From Vitellaria paradoxa (lineage: Eukaryota; Streptophyta; Magnoliopsida; Ericales; Sapotaceae): DNA of 64,000 nt. The notes under the pieces are model-generated. The model saw only the letters and a program-made list of their open reading frames with translations. It did no database searches and was not told the DNA's origin. Made by a program: the position numbers and the translations under genes. Shown here in pieces: positions 55,788 through 64,000 of this stretch. Each line of letters opens with the position of its first letter. The first letter of the stretch is position 1. Location: NCBI GenBank assembly GCA_019916065.1, contig CM034233.1:41704862-41768861 (forward strand), read 5' to 3'.

Positions 55788-56724
55788 TCAATGAAAGGGT
55801 GGAGGGTTAGAGAGCTCCCACGTCTCAATTTCAGCCACAAAGTTATCCAAATATGGTTTGAGACGATGGCCATTCACCTTGAAAGTGGTATCATTACGTG
55901 GATTGTGAACTTCGCACACACCATGCTCTGAGATTGAGGTGATGATGAACGGACCAGACCATCTTGATCGAAGCTTGCCCGGGAAGAAGTGTAACCAAGA
56001 GTTGTACATTAAGACTTTCTGGCCTACGTGAAAAACTTCCTAGAAATGTGCTTGTCATGCAAGTCGTTCATTTAGCCTTGGCGATCTTTGTGTTCTTGAA
56101 AGCATCATTACATAATTCTTCAAGTTCATTTAATTATAACTTCCGGAGAACACCGGCATCATCCAAAATTTCATTAAACTGTCGAATTGCCCAGTAGGCC
56201 CTATGCTCCGTCTCAACAGGCAGATGGTAAGCCTTACCAAAGACAAGTCGGTAAGGAGATATACCTAAAATGGTCTTGTATGCCATCTGATACGCCCATA
56301 AGGCATCAATGAGACGTAAAGACCAATTCTTGCATGTGGGGTTGATAGTCTTCTCAAGTATGCCCTTAATCTCCCTATTCACCAACTCTATTTGGCCACT
56401 ATTTTGTGGGTGGTATGAGGTACCCACCTTATGTGTCACACCATAATTATGCAATAAGACATCAATGGGCCTGTTGCAAAAATGCTTGCCTCCATCACTA
56501 ATAATGGCTCGAGGCATCCCAAAGCGTGAGAATATATACTCCTTTAAGAACTTGACCACCACCTGATGATCATTGGTGTGAGTTGTAATGGCTTCCACCC
56601 ACTTAGAGACATAGTTAATAGCCGCAAGAATGAACTCAAATCCAAATGACTTAGGGAATGGCCCTATGAAATCAATGCCCCGACAATCAAAAATCTCTAA
56701 AATGATTATGGGGTTTTGAGGCAT
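55788..56724 (-). pseudogene. integrase core and C-terminal domain of E1
   Basis: The long minus frame 56724-56134 opens near IFDCRGIDFIGPFPKSFGFE and contains YVSKWVEAITTHTND (first Asp is in GIDF), PRAIISDGGKHFCNRP (second Asp) and HPQNSGQIELVNREIKGIL (Glu). SPYRLVFGKAYHLPVETEHR, an Athila-lineage wording, follows. A second frame, 56009-55788, carries the C-terminal FPGKLRSRWSGPFIITSISE and VNGHRLKPYL. The three acidic residues are retained and this 196-residue segment is open, but a shift at about 56010-56130 separates it from the C-terminus. No chromodomain follows, as expected for Athila. Confidence 0.88.
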
Positions 56725-57852
56725 CTTGTTTCGCTTAGTAAGGGCTCCTAGTCTTTGACACCGATCACATCTAAGGCAATAATGATGGACATCCCTAAAT
56801 AATGAAGGCTAATAAAATCTGCTTTGAAGAATCTTAGTGGCTATTTTTTCTTTGAGGAAAAATGACCTCCACATGCTAGAGAATGACAAAAATCAATAGC
56901 ACTAGGAATCTCAGTCTCGGGGATGCAACGTCTAACAATTTGATCCAGGCAATACTTGTAGAGGTATGGCTCATCCCAAAAGAAATTAAACACATTGCGT
57001 AGAAATTTCCTTCTATCAATCTTAGTCCAATGTGAAGGCATAAGGCCCGTCACCAAAAAGTTGGCAGTTTCGAATACCAAGGGGAATAGTCCTGGGATGT
57101 GGAGCTCACATACATAATATGTTCATCTGGAAAATGCTCATCTATTGGTAGGTCACTATGGTCAGACATATGGGATGGCAACCTAGACAAATGATCAGCC
57201 ACCACATTTTCTACTCGCTTCTTATCCTTGATTTCCAAGTCAAGCTCTTGTATAAGCAGAATCCACCTAGTAAGGCAGGGTTAGGCCTCTTATTTTGAAA
57301 GAAGATATTTCAAGGCTGCATGGTCTGTGAACACTATAACGTGGGACCCTACGAAATAAGGCCTAAACTTGTCAAGGGCAAATACTACTGCTAGCAACTC
57401 CTTCTCAGTCGTAGTGTAGCTTAATTGCGTTTCATTAAGGGTCTTACTAGCATAGTAAATGACATAAGGCTTGCCCTCTTTCCTTTACCCCAAAATAACC
57501 CCTACTGCATGGTCACTTACGTCACACATAAGTTCAAATGGCAAGGACCAATCTGAGCTTTGAATTATGGGTGCGGTGGTAAGCATGGTCTTTAATAGAT
57601 CAAAAGCCCTTTGACACTCAAACGTCCAAATAAATGGAACATCCTTAGAAAGTAAGGCACACAAGGGACGAACTATGGAGCTAAAGGATTGGATGAACCT
57701 ATGATAGAATCCAGCATGTCCAAGAAAAGATTTTACATCCTTGACACAAGTTGGAGTAGATAATTTCTCTATGAGTTCAATTTTCGCCTTATCAACCTCT
57801 ACCCCTTTGGATGAGACTATGTGTCCCAAGACTATTGACCGCATCTAGAAAG
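56725..57852 (-). pseudogene. RT end, RNase H and integrase zinc region of E1
   Basis: The minus frame from 57844 gives IVLGHIVSSKGVEVDKAKIE, then SFLGHAGFYHRFIQSF (RT thumb) and LPFELMCDVSDHAVGVILG, the RNase H start (Asp of CDVSD). VIVFTDHAALKYLLSK and KKRVENVVADHLSRL complete RNase H (57340-57180). The 57080-56841 frame has KYCLDQIVRRCIPETEI and CHSLACGGHF (zinc-binding part of integrase). The RT palm with its catalytic aspartates is missing, cut at the LTR of E2. Confidence 0.85.
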
Positions 57853-59346
57853 TGCGTCTAAATCAACCCCCCAGTGCAAGGCTGTGCAGTGTAGTTTTAA
57901 CTCGGTGAGTCCAATGTCGAATCCACAGGGAACCTAAGTTTTTCAGTTTTTAGGTTATAATGGAAATTCTAAACTTAAATCAAAGGAGAGGTTAAGGTTT
58001 AATAAGCACTAAATTCTAGGGTTTTCATAAATTTAAAATTAAAACTAAAAAACAAACTAACAATTAATTAAAAGAATTCAGGAAATAAAGTTTTGTTTTT
58101 TGTTATTAATGAAATTAAAGCATTAACTAAGTAAATTCAATTAAAGCATAAAGTGCATGAAATAACCTAATCTAAAACTTCAATTCAATCAATTTAATAA
58201 ACTCAAGAATTAAATTAACTAACAATCACAATATTTAAATGATTCTTGATCCAACTTTCAATTCCGGGTAGTTTACTACTTCACAATGGGATGTGTTAAA
58301 TACTACAATCCAAAGTTCACATAAAAGGAATAGTAGATTAGAAAGATGTCTTTGTTAGTGTTTCTAATCTCCCAATACTCAGTTTTAAAATCACGTTTAG
58401 GATTATAAAACCGGAAAGATTTTCTATGAAAACACTTGGGTTCAAATCTAATTTAGGGTTTGTTAAAAAATATTAAGCAAGTTGTATTCCAAAAATCTTT
58501 ACTAGTGATTTCAGAGAATTTTGTTAAAGACTTTTGTTTTCGAAAGCTCTTGAAACAAACTAAATTAGATTTGAAATTTGTAGATCCCTACACATGAGTT
58601 TTCGCAAACCATGTGAAAGGTCTACGCACATCCCATTGATTGTAGTAACTGACCCTTCCTTCATTCGTTGGATCAAGAAACTAAGGTTTATGCTAACATG
58701 CTTTTAAACGAAACGAAATCAATCATCAAACACATATCTTATGAATCTAATGAATAAAACGAAGAAACAATATTATTAAATAGAGAATCGAAAAAAAATG
58801 TACTTTATTATTGAATCCAAAATGTTGTAATGAATAATCACTGCTGTAAGCAATCCTACGCAAACTCCAAAAATCCTTAAAAGCATTCCATGAACAATAA
58901 AACTCTCTAAAACTCTCAAAAGTATGTAAAACAAAAGGTGAGGTAGATCCTTTGTTTCGGCCATATATCATAATATATATAGGTGCTAGTAAGAAACCCT
59001 AAAAAAGTTGATTTAAAATCACGTGCCCACACACTTTGGTCCGAACCACCTAACTGGGGGTTCGGACCACAAAACCTTGATTCTTTAGGTTTTGCTTCCT
59101 CCTCCATGCTGGGTCTTTGATCTAGTCTGGACCATCCTAGGTGGTGTTTGGACGACAACATTCCCTTCATCCTCTAGGCCACTTTCATCGCTACTAATCT
59201 CAGTTATCTCACCCTTTTCCCTACAATTAAGAAAATAAACACTATAAGTAATAAAATAATGATAAAACTCCAAAGTTAATTACTTAAATGCATCAATGAA
59301 TGTCAATATGTGGAGTTTGTAATTATACTTTTCAAGTGTAATCACA
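57853..59346 (-). repeat. 3' LTR (C2) of element E2
   Basis: On the minus strand it starts TGTGATTACACTTG after AAGTTGGGGGG and ends TTTAGACGCA at 57853. The adjoining GAAAG (57848-57852) is the expected target duplication, whose partner would lie outside the window. It matches LTR C1 over most of its length and carries the TGGTCCGAACC/GGTTCGGACCA hairpin at 59037-59070. Confidence 0.8.
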
Positions 59347-61163
59347 CCCCCCAACTTGAGTGTTGCTAGTCCCTAGCAATGCCCTTTATTAAAATGAAAT
59401 GAAACTATTATCCTATTTCTCTTTTCATTGGAAAAACGGCTACACTTAGTTACGTGTAGCAAGTCCTTTAAACCCCTAGGTTCCCCTTAGTGGATAAGTA
59501 AGGTCTCGTGAGGGTTTGCAGTGAATCTACCCACAAAATTCCTAAGCTATTCCAATGGATGGTAAATATCATTTTAACAACTCCTGATTTAAGTTCAATA
59601 TGAATTAGGTAACAAAATTTTAAAACGTCATATAAAATCTCCCAATGTGTATTTAACTCGGCTACTTTTCAATCATTTCATCTCAAACATGTCAATTCAT
59701 ATCATTCAATCAAAATAGTCATCAACCATACTCAAAAGACTGCGGTCTCGACTTTAAATCTCACCAACTTATTCACACAATTAGAATAAAGTCACTCAAG
59801 AGGGGTTGCTCCCATGGTTCATGCAAGATTGCAATATCAACTAAATGTAATGAACCCAATCAAAAAGTGAGTGAAAGAATTTAAGCATAGAGTGTTATAG
59901 CTTCATGAATGGAATGTATTAATGCTTTACAAGACAACTACCATCAATCACATGAAATAAATTAATGCCCTTCTAAGTGTCTTTCACCTAAAGTCCATTA
60001 GGTCTTTACTAGGTTGTAACTTGGCCAAAGGGGTATTGGTTAGACAAATAAAGGATAGGAAAAATCAAAGTGCATGTCTAAGGATAGTGTAGTGCAATAT
60101 TGCCTCCCCTAACTTTTCCTTTTTATACTTCTTAAGAACCCAACAATGAAGCCCAATCAATTTTCTCTTTCTATATTTTTTTTCTTCTTTTTTTCCAGTG
60201 GGATTAATAATAAACTTTGAAGTAATAGATCCCTCCCCTCTTTTTTTTTTTTGTTTTTAATAACATAACTTCCATCACAAATTCCCCTTTTGTTAACCTT
60301 TATAAAATTACACCAAACTCCCAAGACGTGCTAGGCTTGGTTTACCTATAAATCTAAGGTTAAAAGGGTCATATATGTGGCTAAACAAAAAAGAAAAATT
60401 TTATTTATTATTTCGTTTGTTTAAAGGTTTCAAAATGGCTCCAAGGGTTATGTAAGTCAAAGGAAATTTCAGGCCCTCAAATATAAAAAATGAGAGACTA
60501 ATATCACTCTCCAGGTTAATAACACTTTATCAGAAGCACTAATCTACACATGTAAATCAATAAATAGCGTCTTGTGCATTTAATACCAAAGCAAGTTAAT
60601 GTAATGAAGCTATTCAAAGAAAGTGAGATGAAAGAATTTAAAAAGATTAGTATAAAAACCTCAAGAACAAAAGGTTAGGCTCAAAAGCTCACATAACGTA
60701 AGGTTTCAAGTCTCCACCTATGTCTTGGCATATTTGAGTGACTAAATCTTATCAATTCCAATCCTTGACACATTTTCAACTCAATGATTTTAAGTGACAA
60801 GTTTGCAACACATTAGAAAATTTCATAATCAATTTTTAAATTAAGTTCCCCATTCAAAATTGAAATCAAATCATTTGTTGTTTACATGAATCATGCCATC
60901 CTTGGTTTAAATCCTAAAACATTCACTAGTCACTAATGTTCCATGGGTAACATAAACACATGACCACCCTCCAACTTAAGATGCACCTTGTCCCCAATGT
61001 GTGGAAAGGAACAATGGTGAAAAGGTAAGGTAAAGATGTGGTGTGCATATGTCATAGTTCCCCCCAACTTAGGTGCAGGTGACTAATGACATTAATGAAA
61101 CAACATAAATAAAAACAAAATAATAAAATTAGCATAAAAGAAATGAAAATAAGGGATTAAGAA
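59347..61163 (-). other. 3' noncoding region of E2
   Basis: It parallels the E1 3' region: a G-rich tract next to the LTR (59347-59356), the shared CCCCTAGGTTCCCC block, a T-rich tract at 60174-60260, and further G-rich copies at 60967-60974 and 61060-61070. No coding sequence is seen. Confidence 0.7.
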
Positions 61164-61667
61164 TTACCTCATGTTGGCTTCAAATTGAGCTAATGCATTG
61201 CAAAACTCAAAAACAGATTGCAATGAAATCCCAAAATCATCATCCTGGTCTGACTCGCTGGAACTGTCATTGCTTTTCCTAGACTTAGCGTTAGTGTTAT
61301 AGCCCTCATCAGACTCATTCTCAGTGTCAGTACTAGTAGTGTCAGGGATGTCTTCCCATGGTGGCATATCTTGGTAATCAAAAGGTTGACTCTTCTCAGA
61401 TCCTACTTTGGTTTTAGTGTTAGTGTTGTAAGTAGGTGCGTCAGACCACTCAGCAGATATATTGATTTCAGCCCATTCCATTTGTAAAAGGAGTTCAAGG
61501 TCAATTTCATCCCGCCCTTGCCACTTGAGGAATTGGTAGGGTGTTATGTGAACAAGGGGAGGAAAAATTAGTGGCAAAGGCAATGAGTTACTCTCTAGGA
61601 AACACTCATCAGCCCATGTGTCCAAATCAACCTCTAAACTCTCTGAGTCGCTCCCTTCACTGGACAT
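61164..61667 (-). CDS. acidic Ser/Asp/Glu-rich protein of E2, function unknown
   Basis: An uninterrupted 167-codon frame, MSSEGSDSESLEVDLD to EFCNALAQFEANMR, is notable in a region where most frames are broken. It has an acidic N-terminus, a central part with HITPYQFLKWQGRDEIDLEL, and a very acidic Ser/Asn-rich segment (DTENESDEGYNTN and SSSESDQDDDFG). No signal peptide or membrane segment is visible. I do not recognise the family. Its place between the ORF at 62045-62794 and the 3' noncoding region suggests an accessory protein of the retrotransposon. Its openness may be chance or youth. Confidence 0.5.
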   Translation of the reverse strand: MSSEGSDSESLEVDLDTWADECFLESNSLPLPLIFPPLVHITPYQFLKWQGRDEIDLELLLQMEWAEINISAEWSDAPTYNTNTKTKVGSEKSQPFDYQDMPPWEDIPDTTSTDTENESDEGYNTNAKSRKSNDSSSESDQDDDFGISLQSVFEFCNALAQFEANMR

Positions 61668-62044
61668 ATAAAGTGTGACTTCTCACTTACGTTTTCTACC
61701 AATTAAAGTCTTAGTATTTTCCTTCTGATTATGTTTATCTTCGTTAGAACTAGACATAATGTACCTGTTCTTACAAAGAATATAGAAATAAAACTTAAGA
61801 ACATAGATAATAATTCATCCCAACATAAGGCAATAACAACATTCACACAGATAGAGATAGAAGGAAGTTAAGAAAGATAACAAACATAAAATAAAAAGCA
61901 AAAGCAATTAAGAAACACTAAAGTATCAAATCAAAATAGTCAAGATCTTTATACATCAATCTAAAATACTAAAATTAAGTACAGAGTTTTAGGACTATCA
62001 AATGAAGCAACGAAACTAAATCCTAAACTCTTAAAAAGAAAAGA

Positions 62045-62794
62045 AAATAAGTATCCAATCACTGAGGAGGTGGAGGTGGATGGGACTCTCTGATGTGATC
62101 CAAAATGCTCTGCAGAAGGTGACTCTAGGTCTGCTGGGTCTGATGAATGTGCAGTAGGAGTTGGTGGTCATCTTCCTGGTTTTGCTCCAGGTGACTAATA
62201 CGCTCAACCAAAGCTTTAATCTGAGCAGCTAACTCTATAATAGTAACCTCCTGCTCATCCTCCTCTGGCTTCTCTAAGGCGGATGGTCCACTCTCCTCCT
62301 CTGACTCTTCTGTCTTCCTCTGACTCTTCTTTGATATTAAACCTTAGGATTTGGAGTAAAATGTGATGTTAAAAGGTTGTAATCCTGAGACTATGGGCAT
62401 ATCATCCGTGATGTGGGCCTCTTTTCTTCTGAATATCTCTGTAAGGGCCCCTCCAAAAGGTAAGGCAGCTAAGGCTCTTAGATGCTTACAGGCATATACC
62501 ACTTGGTGCCAGATGTATGAGGGCAAATCAATGGTCATCCCTGTCCTTATAGTATAAATCAGACGAGCCCTAAGGGGAGTACAATCTGAGTTCCTATTCT
62601 GGGGCAACAGGTTTGTGCACGAAAACATGTGAAGTGCCCAATATTTATAGTTAAGTGCTGACACTGGCTTTCTATGCTCCCCAGTCCACTCCTGGTCCTC
62701 TAATAGAATCTCTAAAACTAAGATGGGAAATGGTGGGGTACGCTCAGTAGGATAGGTGAACTCTGGGTTTTGAATTCAAGGTAACTGAAATACT
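62045..62794 (-). pseudogene. plant retroelement protein of the 'putative plant transposon protein' type, truncated
   Basis: The best frame, 62664-62344, has YKYWALHMFSCTNLLPQNRN, LRARLIYTIRTGMTIDLPSY and YACKHLRALAALPFGGALTE, resembling plant proteins annotated as putative plant transposon protein domain. It reads on upstream to a TGA near 62776 (PEFTYPTERTPPFPILVLEI) and downstream through an acidic stretch and ELAAQIKALVERISHLEQNQ to HIRESHPPPPPQ near 62060, with stops and a shift. The N-terminus is cut by the CACTA element at 62795. Its function is unknown. It is probably an accessory gene of E2. Confidence 0.55.
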
Positions 62795-64000
62795 CACTAC
62801 AAGAAAGGAGAGCTATAGTGACAAGTTTTTTGTGATAATAAAAAATAATGTTATAAATATATGATTTTTAGTGACAAAATTTTTTGTTGTCACTGAAAAT
62901 ACATTTTAAGATTAATTTTGTAACAAGTAATATAAATTGTCACTGAAACGTTAATATTTAGTGACAAAAATATTTTATTATCACTGAAACATTAATATTC
63001 AGTGATAATGTTATTTATTGTCACTAAATCTCGGCACTAAAAGTTATAAAAAATTTGGCGCCAAAAAATTTACTCTTTTGGTGGAATTAAAATTTTTTTA
63101 TTGTGACAAAATTTATTTTTCATCACTAAAAATATTTAGTGACAAATTTTATTGTCAAATGAGTAAAATTTTACAAATAATTATTAAGTTCACGTTTCAT
63201 AATATTTATATTTACTATTTCTTTTTTATATTTACAGATTTTTGAAAATAAGCAATAAAAATATATTCATTAAATCTATATTCTTTTTGTTTCCAAAAAA
63301 ATGAAAACTTAAACAAAAAAAGTGTTTTTATTTATTTTTTGTTATAAACATTTTGTCAATTTTAACACTTTTGCTCATTTTTATGGTATCACATTAAAAA
63401 AAGTTATTTTATTCAAATATTTTGTTAAATTAAAATTATTTTTAATAAATAATATAATTGAAAAGTTATTTAATTTAATTAATTTAAAAATAAACAATTA
63501 TTTTAAGTTAAATTAAATTAAATAATTTCTTAATTATTATTAATTTGAATTGATTTTGATAATAAATTTAATATGATATATTTTTAGATTATTTTTGTGA
63601 CAAGTAATATAAATTGTCACTGAAACGTTAATATTCAGTGACGAGAATATTTTATTGTTACTAAATCTCGGTGCTAAAAGTTATAAAAAAAATTGGCGCC
63701 AAATTATTTACTCTTTTGGTGGAATCAAAATTTTTTTATTGTGACAAAATTTATTTTTCGTCACTGAAAATATTTAATGACAAATTTTATTGTCACATAA
63801 ATAAAATTTTACAAATAATTATTAAGGTCACGTTTCATAATATTTATATTTACTGTTTCTTTTTTTATATTTACAGATTTTTGAAAATAAGCAATAATAA
63901 TATATTCGTTAAATCTATGTTTTTTTGTTTCCAAGAAAATGAAAACTTAAACAAAAAAAAATATGTTTTTATTTTTTTTGTTATAAACATTTTGTCAAGT
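62795..64000. mobile_element. CACTA (En/Spm-type) transposon end, continuing past the window
   Basis: CACTACAAGAAAGG at 62795 is the typical terminal inverted repeat of plant CACTA elements, and ACT (62792-62794) would be its 3 bp target duplication. The next 1.2 kb is AT-rich and packed with short AGTGACAA or TTGTCACT motifs in both orientations, the expected subterminal transposase-binding repeats. No transposase frame is seen, so it could be a non-autonomous copy. The other end is outside the window. Confidence 0.8.
62924..64000 (+). repeat. two large direct repeats inside the CACTA end
   Basis: Sequence from CAAGTAATATAAATTGTCAC at 62924 recurs at 63601 and stays alignable to the window end. 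The offset falls from 677 to 638 through indels. Shared landmarks are GGCGCCAAA, TTTACTCTTTTGGTGGAAT and CACGTTTCATAATATTTATA (63191 and 63829). Confidence 0.9.

Larger units (their letters stand above)
51763..57852 (-). mobile_element. Athila-like Ty3/gypsy element E1, split by E2
   Basis: The 3' LTR is 51763-53460, the polypurine tract GGTTGGGGGG is at 53461-53470, and a 2.3 kb noncoding 3' region is followed upstream by integrase, RNase H and part of RT. The RT sequence stops at 57852, where the LTR of E2 starts, so the 5' half of E1 should lie beyond the far end of E2, outside the window. E1 is itself inserted in the LTR of A2. Confidence 0.75.

Overview
The window is eukaryotic plant nuclear DNA, very probably from a dicot and from gene-poor, repeat-packed chromatin. 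The evidence is Ty3/gypsy elements of the Tat, Athila-like and chromovirus types, tRNA-Met primer-binding sites, plant L1 LINEs, hAT and CACTA DNA transposons, a tRNA-derived SINE, AT-rich spacers, and no convincing host gene. Nearly all coding sequence is decayed by stops and frameshifts, often CAG to TAG or TGG to TGA. No bacterial operon, rRNA, CRISPR array or functional tRNA gene is visible.

Region 1 (1-21474) is one Tat-type LTR retrotransposon on the minus strand. Its presumed 5' LTR is at 20524-21474, gag and pol with two RNase H domains run from 20484 down to about 15005, a 3' tandem-repeat block lies at 14222-14880, and an antisense (plus-strand) gene with Transposase_28-like and coiled-coil parts spans 391-13881. 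That gene is split by a second Ty3/gypsy element, A (1716-12933), whose own internal region carries a 2.8 kb solo LTR (7587-10370). Intact target-site duplications prove both insertions.

Region 2 (21475-37610) contains a 5'-truncated L1 (about 21935-24915), an Athila-like LTR (24958-28397) split by a Ty1/copia-like solo LTR (25759-27346), and a decayed hAT transposon on the minus strand (about 28988-34790). The hAT transposase is split by a complete LINE-like insertion (29610-32400) that has ORF1 but no ORF2. A SINE and the truncated gag-pol of element A2 (minus strand) follow.

Region 3 (37611-50847) is chromovirus element B (Tekay/Del-like, plus strand), flanked by the duplication AACCA and inserted at the gag start codon of A2. 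Its 3' LTR carries a 486 bp tandem duplication and a minus-strand solo LTR (48643-50613).

Region 4 (50848-64000) holds the A2 5' leader and LTR piece, which received an Athila-like element E1 (3' LTR 51763-53460, pol up to 57852). E1 was in turn hit inside its reverse transcriptase by a relative, E2 (3' LTR 57853-59346, extending past the window). E2 was hit by a CACTA transposon (62795 onward).

The most noteworthy signals are the ORF1-only LINE; a set of ultra-short LINE-tail insertions (about 17-25 bp, most with clear 12-17 bp target duplications); the apparently spliced antisense gene in the Tat element; and stem-loop modules shared by different LTR families (CCTGCGCAGG plus a GAGCAC/GTGCTC hairpin, and GTCCGGAC hairpins). 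All boundaries and homologies were read by eye. No alignments or database searches were run.
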